Part shown: positions 26,132 to 37,000 of the stretch, piece after piece | Position numbering within the stretch: the first letter of the stretch is position 1 | Layout of the letters: every line of letters begins with the position of its first letter | Assembly (NCBI GenBank): GCA_022447205.1 | Contig: JAKVBQ010000002.1 | Span: 1-64,000 of the forward strand | Direction: 5' to 3' | DNA: 64,000 nt | Source: Phycisphaerales bacterium | Lineage (GTDB): Bacteria > Planctomycetota > Phycisphaerae > Phycisphaerales > SM1A02 | Translations under genes and position numbers: made by a program | The notes under the pieces: generated by a model | The model's input: only the letters and a program-made list of their open reading frames with translations | Database searches by the model: none | Told to the model about the DNA's origin: nothing

Positions 26132-27207
26132 CTGAAGGAGAGATCGCGGGCGAAGAACCCGAGGCCCGCCGCCTCCTTGGCCATGGCCAGGGTCTCTTCG
26201 GTGACGGTGTTCGCGCGGACGGTGCCCTGCTTGAGGACGTCGATCACATCGTCGTCGCTCTCGAAGCGCAGGCGACGTTCACGCATCGGCTCGAGCAGTT
26301 CGTTGATCGCGGCACCGAGTTCCTGCTTGATGTGCCCGTCGCCGATGTCGTCACCCTCGGCGTAGCGTCGCTTGAGTTCCGCGACCCGATCCCCGTCGGG
26401 GATGAAGATCTCGCAGTACTGCATCAGGACGTTCCCGGGGTCGCCCTTCTCCGTCGGGCTCTGGCGTCCGGTGTAGATCTTGTTGACCTTCTTCTGGACC
26501 TGCTTCGCGGTGTCACTGATGTAGATCGCATTGTTGAGCGACTTCGACATCTTGTTGTCGCCGTCGATGCCCACCAGCCGACCGACCTTGCCGACGTCGG
26601 CGACCGGAACGGGAAAGACGCCGCCCTCCGCGACGTGGTCCTCGTCCTCGACCTTGTCACCGACGTTGCAGTACTTCTGGTTGAAGCGACGCGCGACCTC
26701 GCGAGTCAGTTCGAGGTGCGGGACCTGGTCCTCGCCCACCGGAACCGCGACCGGTCGGAACGCGAGGATGTCCGCGGTCTGCCCGACGGCGTAGAGCGGG
26801 AACCCGAACGGGTAGTTCTCGCCGAGACCCTTCACCTTGATCTCGTCCTTCAACGTCGGATTGCGCATCACCCGGTTGAAGGGCAACAGCATCGAGAAGA
26901 GGAAGGTGAGCTCCGCGATCGCAGGCACCTCGCTCTGGAGGAAGATCGAGGCGCGCTCCGGCTCGATGCCCATGCAGAGGAGATCGCGGACGATCTCCAG
27001 GGTGTCGGAACGGATCGCCTCCGGTTCATCCGCCCGGGTGGTGAACGCATGCATGTTCGCGAGGATGAAGTAGCACTCGTGGGAGTCCTGGAGCTCGACC
27101 CGGCGTCGGACCGAACCCACCCAGTGACCCAGGTGCAGCTTGCCGGTCGGCGTGTCGCCGGTGAGGATGCGGTCACGTCCGGTGGTGTTGTGTGATGCGT
27201 TGCTCAT
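26128..27207 (-). CDS. trpS: Tryptophanyl-tRNA synthetase
   Basis: This class I synthetase charges tRNA-Trp. The 359-residue protein has TGDTPTGKLHLGHW (HIGH-type motif, residues 16-29) and KMSKS at 219-223, and the VGEDQVPHLELTRE segment typical of bacterial TrpRS. The C-terminal helical domain ends in RDLSFR. It is slightly longer than E. coli TrpRS because of an N-terminal tail and an acidic insert around residue 186 (VEDEDHVAEGG). A zinc-ribbon protein overlaps its stop by four bases. Confidence 0.96.
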   Translation of the reverse strand: MSNASHNTTGRDRILTGDTPTGKLHLGHWVGSVRRRVELQDSHECYFILANMHAFTTRADEPEAIRSDTLEIVRDLLCMGIEPERASIFLQSEVPAIAELTFLFSMLLPFNRVMRNPTLKDEIKVKGLGENYPFGFPLYAVGQTADILAFRPVAVPVGEDQVPHLELTREVARRFNQKYCNVGDKVEDEDHVAEGGVFPVPVADVGKVGRLVGIDGDNKMSKSLNNAIYISDTAKQVQKKVNKIYTGRQSPTEKGDPGNVLMQYCEIFIPDGDRVAELKRRYAEGDDIGDGHIKQELGAAINELLEPMRERRLRFESDDDVIDVLKQGTVRANTVTEETLAMAKEAAGLGFFARDLSFR

Positions 27208-27262
27208 CTGCCCCAGACTGTAACAGGCGAAGGCATGAAAGGCTCTCCCGGGAAGCGCCCGA

Positions 27263-28309
27263 TCACATCATGTACTGAGCGAGTGCGAGGTTCCCGAGGT
27301 TGAACAGCCCGTGGGCGATGATCGGGGTGATCAGGCGCCCGGTCCGCTCGAAGAGCCAGCCGAGCAGGACCGACAGGGTCAGGAGGGTCGCGACCGCGGA
27401 AGCGATCGATGCTTCCGGCAGGGCCGGGACATGCATGAAGACGAAGAGGCAGGAGGTCAGTGCGATGGCCCCGGTCCGGTTCCCCCCGATGCGCCTGAAT
27501 CCCTGCTGAACCATCCCTCGATAGGCGAACTCCTCGATCACCGGCGTGACCAGGACGACGAGCAGCATGATCACGATTCCCCAGGGATCACCAGGTGCAT
27601 CCTGCAGGTCCTTCAACGTGTCGTGGGCGACCAGGTCCGGCGTGACGTCGGAGACCACGCGTTGCACCCAGCCGACCAGCATGCCGACGGACTGCGCAAG
27701 CGGAAACGCCACCAGGAAACCCACGCAACCGATGCCGACCGATGCTCCGAACGAACTTCGGCTCGGGAGCGGATCGGACGACTCCGACCGGCGTGCACGA
27801 GCGACCAGCACCCCCACCACCACGATCATCACGCCCTGCAGGGCGTAGGCCACCAGCATCGACAGTGCCCTGGACTCGAGACCCTCGACCCCCTCGAAGA
27901 GACGGGAGGCGATGAGGCTTCCCCCGATACCGGCCAGCAGGAACGCGATCCATGCGAAGAGCAGCAGCTCGGGCTGGAGCGGCCAGCTCGGGCCATGCCT
28001 GCGCGGAATCACCCAGAGCCTTCGCACGATGATGAGGACGATGAAGAGGCCGGCGAGAACGACCAGCGTGGTTCCGACCATCGTCGAGAAGCCCGCAGCC
28101 AAAGCGCCCTCTCCTGCCGTCGAGACAGGACCACCGGCTTCCGATGCCGGGCCCTGGAACCCCGATGCGACCATCAACGGAAGCCCGCCCGGTGCGGACT
28201 GTTGGTGGGGAGACGAGCATGCGGCTATAACAGCTCCAGCCGCCGACGGCTCGGCATGCGTGGCACGGGTGGTCGACCCGAGGATGGCAACCAGCGACAG
28301 GATCAGCAT
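27263..28309 (-). CDS. CPBP family intramembrane metalloprotease (Abi/CAAX protease)
   Basis: The 348-residue protein has a signal-like start (MLILSLVAILGSTTRATHA) and about seven further hydrophobic helices. The CPBP motifs are present: EEFAYRG (motif 1), FVFMHVP (motif 2, with His) and IIAHGLFN (motif 3, HXXXN). Family members cleave prenylated or membrane substrates, or act in maturation and stress responses; the substrate is unknown. The start at 28309 shares the CATG tetranucleotide with the divergent trpC start at 28308; a longer start at 28330 is possible and would overlap trpC by 23 bases. Confidence 0.85.
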   Translation of the reverse strand: MLILSLVAILGSTTRATHAEPSAAGAVIAACSSPHQQSAPGGLPLMVASGFQGPASEAGGPVSTAGEGALAAGFSTMVGTTLVVLAGLFIVLIIVRRLWVIPRRHGPSWPLQPELLLFAWIAFLLAGIGGSLIASRLFEGVEGLESRALSMLVAYALQGVMIVVVGVLVARARRSESSDPLPSRSSFGASVGIGCVGFLVAFPLAQSVGMLVGWVQRVVSDVTPDLVAHDTLKDLQDAPGDPWGIVIMLLVVLVTPVIEEFAYRGMVQQGFRRIGGNRTGAIALTSCLFVFMHVPALPEASIASAVATLLTLSVLLGWLFERTGRLITPIIAHGLFNLGNLALAQYMM

Positions 28310-29135
28310 GACTTCGATTCTCGACACCATCGTCGAACGCAAGCGACACGAAGTCGCACAGGCCCGGACCGCCGTCCCCATCGAGGCCCTGGAGGAGCGG
28401 ATCCTTGATCGGAAGCCGGCACGCGACTTCTTCGGCGCGTTGACCGAGGCGCGGGAGGCTTCAAGTACCCGGGTGATCGCGGAGATCAAGCGAAAGAGTC
28501 CTTCTGCCGGTGTGATCTGGAACCAACCCGGTCCCTTCGACCCGGCTTCAATCGCGAGAAGCTACCACGCGGCGGGCGCCACCGCGATCTCATGTCTCAC
28601 CGATGAAGTCGATTTCGGCGGTCGACTGGACTCCATCGACGCGATCAGGCAGGCGGTCCCGCTTCCAGTACTGCGCAAGGACTTCGTGGTGGATGCGTAC
28701 CAGGTCTGGGAAGCCCGGGCCGCCGGTGCCGATGCGGTCCTCCTCATCGCGGAATGCATCAGCCCCGCGGAGATCCTCGATCTTCGGGAACTGGCGCACC
28801 GCCTCGGCATGAGCACCCTGGTCGAGGTGCACAGTGAGGCCAATCTCCGAGCCGTGATCGAGACGATGGACTTCACGGAGGACGGGCGGAGCCTCCTCGG
28901 GATCAACAACCGCGACCTCACGCGAATGGAGACCGACCTTGGCAACACCGCGCGCCTGGTCGACGCGGTGAGCGACGAACTCCAAACCCGGTCGATCCTC
29001 GTCGGTGAATCGGGCATCAGAACTCCCGAGGACCTGGCCTGTCTCCGGTCTTCAGGGGTCGGGATCGTCCTGGTCGGTGAACACCTGATGAAGCAACCGG
29101 ACCCCGGAGCCGCCCTCGAGACGCTCCTTGCCTGA
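28308..29135 (+). CDS. trpC: Indole-3-glycerol phosphate synthase
   Basis: TrpC closes the indole ring in tryptophan synthesis. The 275-residue TIM barrel has the standard start ILDTIVERKRHEVAQ, the catalytic IAEIKRKSPSAG, LRKDFVVDAYQ, LLIAECI, GINNRDL and VGESGI motifs. It stands apart from other trp biosynthesis genes; trpS lies in the opposite direction one gene away. Its ATG overlaps the start codon of the divergent CPBP gene. AGGA lies about seven bases upstream. Confidence 0.96.
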   Translation: MTSILDTIVERKRHEVAQARTAVPIEALEERILDRKPARDFFGALTEAREASSTRVIAEIKRKSPSAGVIWNQPGPFDPASIARSYHAAGATAISCLTDEVDFGGRLDSIDAIRQAVPLPVLRKDFVVDAYQVWEARAAGADAVLLIAECISPAEILDLRELAHRLGMSTLVEVHSEANLRAVIETMDFTEDGRSLLGINNRDLTRMETDLGNTARLVDAVSDELQTRSILVGESGIRTPEDLACLRSSGVGIVLVGEHLMKQPDPGAALETLLA

Positions 29136-29165
29136 GACGAATCGAGAACAAGGAACACCGACTCC

Positions 29166-29195
29166 ATGTTGAAAGGAACACCAGGCGAAGGATGA
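29166..29195 (+). other. Nine-codon ORF overlapping the asd start (translational coupling)
   Basis: ATG at 29166 opens MLKGTPGEG and stops at TGA 29193-29195, which overlaps the asd ATG at 29192 in ATGA. AAGGA lies ten bases before this small ORF, while asd itself has only a poorly spaced GAAGG. Ribosomes finishing the small ORF could reinitiate at asd. Confidence 0.45.
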
Positions 29196-30247
29196 GCAGC
29201 ACCCACCCCCGACAATCGATCGGCGTGATCGGCGCGACCGGTGTCGTCGGCCGGGAGATGCTCTCGATCCTGGGCGACCGTGGTGTCCCCGCCGATTCGA
29301 TCCGCTGCATCGCCTCCGAACGATCTCGCGGCAAGCAGGTGCCCTTCGGCCAAGACATGCTGGCCGTGCAGGGGCTCGACGAGACCTCGATCAGCGACCT
29401 GGACGTGGCACTCTTCGCCGCCGGCTCGGAGTGTGCACGACGATGGGCTCCGATCGCGGTCGATTCGGGTGCCGTGGTGATCGACAACTCCAGTGCCTTC
29501 CGAGGGGACGAGTCCGTGCCGCTGGTGATCCCCGAAGTGAACGGCAGCCTGCTCGACGGCTTCCAGGGACCCGGGCTGATCGCGAACCCGAACTGTTCGA
29601 CGATCATCGCCCTGATGTCGGTCACCCCGATCCATCGAGCCGCCGGAATCAGGCGCATGAGCATCGCCACCTATCAGTCGGTCTCCGGTGCGGGTGGCAG
29701 CGCCATGGAGGAACTCGAGCGACAGGTCGAGGAACATGCTTCAGGACGGGCACCGACCTCGAACGTGCTGCCGTCCCAGGCGCTCTTCAACGTGTTCGCC
29801 CATGAATCGCCGGTCGGACCGGACGGATTCAACGAAGAGGAACGCAAGATGCGGAACGAGGGTCGCCGGATCCTGGATGCCCCGGGACTCGAGATCACCG
29901 CGACGTGCGTCCGGGTCGGCGTGCCCCGCGCACACGCGATGGCGATCGATCTCGAACTCGAGCGCGGACTCGACGCAGCGGAGGCCCGGGAGCTCCTCGC
30001 CCACGCCCCGGGTGTCCGGGTGGTCGACGACCCCGAGTCCGGTCGATTCCCGGAATCGATCGATGCCGCCGGTGCGGATGAGATCCTGGTCGGTCGGTTC
30101 CGAAACCACCCGGATCGATCGGATCAGCGTGGTCTGATCCTGTTCGCGGCCGGCGATCAGCTGCGCAAGGGAGCGGCCCTGAACGCCATCCAGATACTGG
30201 AACAGTTACCGGCCACACCCTGTCCGGGGGGCGCAACCGGCGGCTGA
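29192..30247 (+). CDS. asd: Aspartate-semialdehyde dehydrogenase
   Basis: Asd reduces aspartyl phosphate to the semialdehyde, the branch point to lysine/diaminopimelate, threonine and methionine. The 351-residue protein has the NADP-binding GVIGATGVVGREML, the catalytic cysteine C135 in NPNCST, the SVSGAGGSAMEEL segment, and RVGVPRAHA with its conserved Arg/His. Length matches the family. It lies 56 bases after trpC, perhaps in the same transcript, with a nine-codon ORF overlapping its start. Confidence 0.95.
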   Translation: MSSTHPRQSIGVIGATGVVGREMLSILGDRGVPADSIRCIASERSRGKQVPFGQDMLAVQGLDETSISDLDVALFAAGSECARRWAPIAVDSGAVVIDNSSAFRGDESVPLVIPEVNGSLLDGFQGPGLIANPNCSTIIALMSVTPIHRAAGIRRMSIATYQSVSGAGGSAMEELERQVEEHASGRAPTSNVLPSQALFNVFAHESPVGPDGFNEEERKMRNEGRRILDAPGLEITATCVRVGVPRAHAMAIDLELERGLDAAEARELLAHAPGVRVVDDPESGRFPESIDAAGADEILVGRFRNHPDRSDQRGLILFAAGDQLRKGAALNAIQILEQLPATPCPGGATGG

Positions 30248-30272
30248 ACGCGCGGCTTGAAGCGGAGAGGGG

Positions 30273-30300
30273 TTGCCCTCGGAGAGCGCTTCCGTATACT
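30273..30300 (+). promoter_or_regulatory. Promoter of tRNA-Gln
   Basis: TTGCCC (30273-30278) and TATACT (30295-30300) are separated by 16 bp and lie 18 bases before the mature tRNA 5' end. Confidence 0.6.
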
Positions 30301-30318
30301 CACGTTGTCGATACCCGA

Positions 30319-30389
30319 TGGGGATTGGTGTAACGGTAGCACTACGGTTTCTGGTTCCGTCAGTCCAAGTTCAAATCTTGGATCCCCAG
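30319..30389 (+). tRNA. tRNA-Gln (anticodon CTG)
   Basis: A complete 71-base cloverleaf: acceptor TGGGGAT pairs with ATCCCCA and discriminator G; D stem GTGT/GCAC with AACGGTA in the loop; anticodon loop TTCTGGT, anticodon CTG; T arm CCAAGTTCAAATCTTGG. The U1-A72 pair and G73 are the known identity features of tRNA-Gln. The inner pair of the anticodon stem is a T-T mismatch. CCA is not encoded. Confidence 0.93.
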
Positions 30390-30398
30390 TTTCGAGCA

Positions 30399-30422
30399 AA
30401 CGCCCCGGACTTCCGGGGCGTT
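30399..30422. terminator. Terminator shared by tRNA-Gln and the gsp operon
   Basis: AACGCCCCGG-ACTT-CCGGGGCGTT is a perfect 10-bp stem. T-rich bases follow on both strands (GTTCATT on plus, TGCTCG after TTT on minus). It lies between the convergent tRNA and lipoprotein genes. Confidence 0.8.
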
Positions 30423-30459
30423 GTTCATTGGTCGATCCGTGCAAAGGGAACTCCGGCGC

Positions 30460-31026
30460 TCACTGGCGCCAGACCCGCTTCACCGAGGAATGGATCGGTT
30501 GGCCACCCTCCGACGAGGCGAAGGTCACCAGGAAGTCGTACCCGCGGGGACCGGGGATGCCCGGGGGCCGCCTCGGCAGGCGATCCGTGAGGTCGATCCT
30601 GAATCGATAGTAGGGCCCGACCAGGTTCTCGCTGCGAGCGGCAGCCGCCTCACTCGCACTCCAGCGCCAGACCGCGAGCGGTTCGGCGTCCGGATGCGCA
30701 CGACTCTCGAGCGTCCCCTCCGGATAGAGGCTGAGCATGAAGGATCCTTCGGACCACTTCGGCGCCGGATAGGGCTCCGCATACAGGTATGCGGCGAAGG
30801 GAAGTTGCGTCGGCAGCCCGCTCCCGTCGAGATCCTGAAGTGCGGTGGTGCTGAGCACGACGAGGTTCGTGACCGGGGCATCCTCCGGGGTCTCGGGGGC
30901 CTTGATCGGTTCGAGACGAGGTGGATTCGGCAACGGATCGACGCTCACGGCATCATCGGTGCCGCATGCAGCGAGAATCGGAAGAACGGCGAAGAGTGCC
31001 GGATGACGAATGGCGAAGCGACGCAC
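30460..31026 (-). CDS. Lipoprotein downstream of the giant secretin, possible pilotin-like partner
   Basis: This 188-residue protein has a lipoprotein signal peptide with lipobox LAAC (Cys at about residue 21). The mature part begins Pro/Asp-rich and has a domain (TNLVVLSTTALQDLDGSG, then FAAYLYAEPYPAPKW) with aromatic strands and an end VKRVWRQ. It starts with GTG three bases after the secretin stop, so it is the last gene of the secretion operon. I do not recognise the family. Secretins commonly need a small outer-membrane lipoprotein (pilotin, GspS/PilW type) for targeting; the position fits that role, but there is no sequence proof. Confidence 0.7.
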   Translation of the reverse strand: MRRFAIRHPALFAVLPILAACGTDDAVSVDPLPNPPRLEPIKAPETPEDAPVTNLVVLSTTALQDLDGSGLPTQLPFAAYLYAEPYPAPKWSEGSFMLSLYPEGTLESRAHPDAEPLAVWRWSASEAAAARSENLVGPYYRFRIDLTDRLPRRPPGIPGPRGYDFLVTFASSEGGQPIHSSVKRVWRQ

Positions 31027-31029
31027 CGA

Positions 31030-34000
31030 TCACTCGCCGTCCAGGCGAGGATCGCCCATCTCGAACTTCTCCTCATCCTCGGATTCGAATTCGGCACCGA
31101 AGATGCTCGTGCTTCCGTCGAGCTGACCGTCTCGGATCTGGTCCTTCACGCCCTCGAGCAGGGGCATCTGGTCGATCATCCGATCACCGATCTCCTTCAT
31201 CCGGGGCGAGGAGGGTGATTCGATGACGTGCGGAGTCAGCACGATCAGGAGTTCCGTCCGACTCGCCTTCATCTCCTCGTTGCGGAAGAGTCCGCCGATG
31301 AGAGGCAGGTCGCCGAAGAACGGCACCTTGTCGTCCTGACGCTCGTAGAGGGTCCGGATCAGACCGCCGATGACGACCGTCTCGCCGTCCCGGACCGTCA
31401 CCGTGGTGGTGGCGGTGCGACGGATGATGATCGGTGCCTGGAAGTCGCTGCTGAGATCGGTGGTCTCCTTGCTGAGCTCGGAGATCTGCGGCTCGATCTG
31501 CATGCGGACGAAACCGTCGGGGTTGATCGAGGGCAGGACGTTGAGGATCGTACCGACCTCCTCCGCGACGACCGCCGCGTTCTGGATGCCGGTGTCGAAG
31601 GTCGCGATCGCCTCGGGCAGGCGAATGGTCTGGCCGACCTGGATGCGACCTTCCTCGTTGTTGGCCACCGTGATCGACGGATTCGAGAGGAGGTTGAACC
31701 GGCGCTGCGAATCAAGTGCGCTCAGGGTGAAGTTCAGGTCCTCCGCGGAGATGTTGTACGGAGCGGAACTGACGCCACCCACCAGCGAGCCGGCGAAGCT
31801 CAGCCCGGCACTGATCGGAACCGTGCCGACCCGATCGTTGAGGGTCACGCCCATCTCCTCGGTGTCGTCCAGGGTGATCTCCGCGAGGAGCACCTGGATC
31901 ATGACCTGCGGGGGATCGACATCCAGACCCTGGATCATCTCCATCACCTTCTCGCGATAGCGAGGACTCGCGTTGACGAGGACGGAGTTGCTCTTCTCCT
32001 CGCCGACGATGGTGACCTCTCGCTCGAGCAGGCGACTCGCCGAGGGAAGCTGCTCGGAACCGAGGGTCTCGATCAGCTTCCGCTGGTCCTCCGCGACGAA
32101 CTCGCCGACCACTCGGGCGATGTCGGCGGCCTGCGCGTTGCGCAACGGATAGACGAAGGTCTCTCGTTCGTTGGCCTCCTTCTCATCGAGTTGCGTGACC
32201 ACGTCGCTGACCAGCTCGAGGTAGGTCGGGGTGCCCGACACCAGCAGGCTGTTGGTCCTCGAGTCGACGGTGATCGAAAGCGCCTGGCGCTGGTCGGGCA
32301 CCAGGGTGAGATCGGTGCCGAGCGCACCCTCGCCGGGCTGGCTGATTCCCGTCTCGTCGACCGTCGTCGTGACCTCACGCGGCTTGAGGACGTAGAGGCT
32401 GCCCTCCTGCCTGAGGTTGAAGAGATCACCGAGGATGTTCGCCATCGCATCCGCATCGGCATTGGCGAGGCGGAACACCTGAATGTCCTGGTTCCCGGTG
32501 CTGGAGGCATCGAGATCCCGGATCATGCTGTCGAGCAGGTTCATCGCGTCCTTCGGGGCACGAACGATGATGGTGTTGGTCCTGGCGTCCGGCGTGAGAC
32601 TGATCGACTCGCGAATCGCGCTCGACACCTCGGTCTGGATCTCGTCATCGGCATCGACACCCTCGATGTCCTGCAGGTAGCGGATGATCGTCGCCTGCTC
32701 GGAACCGCGCCGACCGGCAAGGGTGTTGCCGGAAAGCACATTCTCGATCAACGACACGGTCTCGACCGCATTCGCCGCACCGAGCGGGATGTACTTGATC
32801 TCGACGACGTGGGATGGTCGCGCGCTGTCGAGCTGGTTCACCAGTCGCTGGATCGCGAGGCGATCCGCATCGGGTGCATTGACCACCACCGCGTTGAGAC
32901 GCTCGTCGGCGGTCACCCGGATCACGGTCTCGCCCCGTCGGTCGTTCTCGTCCTCGACGTACATCTCGTCGAGCAGGTCGACCATGTCCTCTGCGGTCTG
33001 GTTGGCCAGGGCGATGATCTCGATGTCCTGCATGCTCGCGTTCTCGTCGCCGGCGGCGACCAGGGCATCGACCAGGTTGCGGATCACGGTGATGTTGTCG
33101 TCGTTGGCGGCGACGATCAGGGTGCGACTGACGGGGTCGGCGGTGATCGACACCTCGTCGGTCGGCGTCTCGCCCTCGCCAAGGCTCCGGGAACGATCCC
33201 GCATCAGGGACTCGAGCCTGGAGGCGAACTGTTCGACGTCACCTCGATCGAGCGGCATGACGTGCAGTCCGATCGCCGGGTTCATCGGAACCTCGGCGAG
33301 TTGCTTGACGAGTTCACGGATCGATGCGAGATCCTCGGGATCCGCAGCGACCAGAAGGCTGCTCGTTCGCGAGTCGTTCACGACGAGCGGTCGACGTGCC
33401 TTCGCCACATCGCCGGGAATGTCGGCATAGCGACGTTCCATGATGCGCTCGATCGCGTCCGACAGGCGGTCGATGCCGCCGCCGGGCACGTGGACCACGG
33501 CGATCTCGCCGCTCTCGGAGACCGGTGCATCATCAAGATCCCGGGCGAGGCGGCGAACGGTCTCGAAGGTGTCGTTTCCAGCGGCGACGACCAGGGAGTT
33601 GGTGCGTTCGTCGGAGATCACGAGCACCTTCTCGAGGTCCGCACTTTCCGGCTGGACCTCACGCAGGCGTTCCACGCGAGCATCCATCATGCGCTGGACG
33701 ATCGGGGCGACCCGCGCGGCGGAGGCGTTGCTCATCGCGATCATCTTGATCTCCCGGATGTCGGGCGGCATCCGGGTGTCGAGCGTCTCGAGCAGCTGCT
33801 CGAGGACCGCGAAGCTCCGGGTCGTGGTGCTCACGACGAGGGAGTTGGTGCGCTCGTCGGGAATCAGCTTGACCTGATCGTCCTCGCGAAGGGTTCCGGA
33901 GGCGATCTGGGACTCGAAGAGCTGTCCGAGGACCGAGGCCAGTCGGGTCGCGGAGGCGTTCTCGACCGGATAGATGCGCACCAGTGCACCCGGGAAGGCG

Positions 34001-37000
34001 GCCTCGATGTCCATCATCGACACCAGGCCCTCGACCACCGCGAGGTTGCTCGGCGTGCCGACGACCACCAGTGCGTTGGTCGCCTGGTCGGATCGAACCA
34101 CCAGCCGGGTCATCGGCACGAAGAGTTCGGATTCGGTGGCACCGCCTTCGTTGCGGACACGAAGCCGGGCGGCCTGGTTCTGGAGCGGCGCGGCCGCAGG
34201 CAGTTCCGTGGAGCCCTCGACCAGGACCTGGTCGATGAGATCGGCGACATCCTGGGAATCGGCGAAGCGAAGCGGAATCACACGGGCCTCGACCCAGCCG
34301 AGTCCGATCTCGGTATCGAGCCGGGTCACGAGAACCTCGATGAAGGCGACGGCATCCTCGGTGCCCGCCGCGATCACGGTGTTGGTCCGGTCGTCGATGC
34401 TGAGCGCGACGTTCTCCATGAGCGCACGCCCCACCGCACCGGCGGGAACGCCCTTGACGACACCACCGGGTGCCTCGCCGATCGAACGGCCCTGTTCATA
34501 GAGTTCGCGTGCAATGCGAACGAACTGCTCTCCCGCGATGTTCTCGAGTGGGAAGAGTCGAACGATCGCCTCTGCGGTCACAGGCAGAGTGTCGAGCATG
34601 CCGACCAGCTGTTCGACGGCACGGACGTTGCCCTCGGTGGACGCGACGACCACTGCATTGGACTGATCGTCCGCGATGAGTCGAATCGGCTTCGAGAGAT
34701 CGACACCGAAGCCGGCGTCGTCGAGCCCGCTTCCCATGACGTCGAGTCGTCGTACCTGTTCCTGGAGAGCCTCCGCGATCGCACTGGAGACCTGCTGTGC
34801 CTCGGGATCAAAGAGCGTCTCGAGGACGTCGACCACCGCATCAGCACTGGCATTCTCGAGGTTCACCAGCCTGACCGTCGCACTGGCGAGATCAGGTTCG
34901 GTATCGAGGGTTCTGGCGATGGAGACGATCACTTCGCGGTCCGCGGGGTTCGCGACGACGAGGACCGCGTTGCGTCCTTCAAGCACCGAGACCCTGATGG
35001 GCTCGACGATCAGGCGACCTGCAGCACCATCTTCCGGCTCGTTCTCGAGACCGATCTCCTCGATGATCCGACCGACTTCCTCGGCAGGCACGTGCTGGAG
35101 ATCGATGAGGAAGATGCCCTGCCCGGCCGCGGGTCGGAGATCATCCATCTTCTCGACGGTGGTCCGGATCTCCGGCCACATCGCACCGGTGCAGGCGACC
35201 ACCAGGGTGTTGGATGCACTGTCGGATTCGATCGAGAGCGGTGCACTCGACTGCCTGGCCTGAGCCGTGAAGGCCTCGCGGATCACGTCGGCGATGCGTT
35301 CGGACCGTGCTGCCCGGAGTTCGAGCACGTGCACCGACAGGCCACTCATCGAGGCTTCCTGCTGGAGTGCGTCGGCAAGCGCCTTGATCTGGGTGAATTC
35401 CTCGTTCTCCGCCCGGACGATGATCGTTCCACTGGTCTCGTCGGGAATGATGCGGGTCGCGAGACCGCCTCGGGAGTTGCCGGAGAGATAGAGTTCACGC
35501 AGGCTCTCGGCGATGCTTCGCGCACTTCCGGACCGGATCGCGATGAGACGCGGTGAAGGCAGCTTCATGAAGTCCGCGACGTCGATCTGATCGACGATCT
35601 GCTCGATCTTCCTCAGGTTCTTGCGGCTTGCGGAGACGATGACCGAGTTGGTCTGTTCCTCGGGAGCGGCACTGACCCACTCCTCGGCTTCGACGAGGAT
35701 GGTCGGTGCGACGGGTTCATCACGGTCATCACGGTCGCGACCACCCTGCCGACGCTGCTGCTGCTGCCGGGAGTCCCGTTCGATCGGCCCACGGAAGGCT
35801 TCGTTGATCGCACGGGCCACGCTCCGCGCATCGGCGTGGGACAGGGGCAGCACGCTCAGCTGGAGGGAGGCGTCGTACTCGGCACTGTCGAGCTTGGTGA
35901 GGAGCGCACGAATGCCGACCCAGGCGTTCTCGTCGGCACTGATGACCAGGGAGTTCGTCGCGAGGTCCGCGGCGATCTGCACGTTCTTCTTCGCGGGATC
36001 GTCGACATCGACCGCGAACGGTCCGTAGAAGTAGGACAGCGCGTTCTGCACCTTGTCCGCCTCGGCGAACTGGAGCGGATAGAAGTCGGTGACGCGGGGC
36101 AGGTCACCGGGCCGGTCAAGCTGATCGAGAATCGTGTCGATCACCTCGAACTGCTCGGACGTCGCACCGATCACCAGCTGGTTGTCTCGGGTCCAGTCGA
36201 TCGAAGGCGCGCTGTCACGGCTTCCTCGGTTCCTGAAGACCATGTCCAGGTTGAAGCCGACCTCGCGGGCCTCGGCGAACTCCAGCGGGACGATGCGATA
36301 CTCGACGGGACTTGCCGACGGCGCGTCCTCGAGACGCGAGATGAGTGCCTCGATGACCGGGAACGATTCCTGGGTGGCGGCGACCACCAGGCTGTTGGAG
36401 CGATCGTCGGACACGATCCGGGCGACGACCTCGACCGGGTCCTCGTCACTTCCCTCGACCTTGACCTTCGCACCGGTGGTCCGGCCCTGACTGTCCAGAG
36501 CGAGCGTCTTCTGGAGGATCTCCATCGCATCGCCCGCATCGGAGGTCGCGAGGACGAACGTCCTGATCAGCGTCTCGTCACGCATCGGTGGGCCGTCGAG
36601 CTTCTCGACCAGGGCCTTGACCTGCACGAACTCGAGCTTCGGTGCGTTGACGATGAGCGAGTTGGTCCGGGCATCCGCGGAAACGACGACCCCGGTGCCT
36701 CCGCTCCTGCGGGGGAACTGCTGGGAGACCAGGCGGGCGATCTCCACCGCCTCGCCCTTGCCGAGGGGAAGGATCTCGATGATCCGGTCGCCGGATGCCT
36801 CCGGTCGATCGATTCGACCGATGAGATCCTTGAGGATCGCCATCTCCTCGACGGAGGCGGAGACGATCAGGGTGTTGGCGGCTTCGCTGGAACCGATCGC
36901 GACCGTGGGATCCTCGACCCCCATCGCATCGGCACGGTCCCGGACGAAGCGATCAAGGGTGTCGCCGACCTCGCCGGCCGGTGCGTATTCGAGCGCGATC

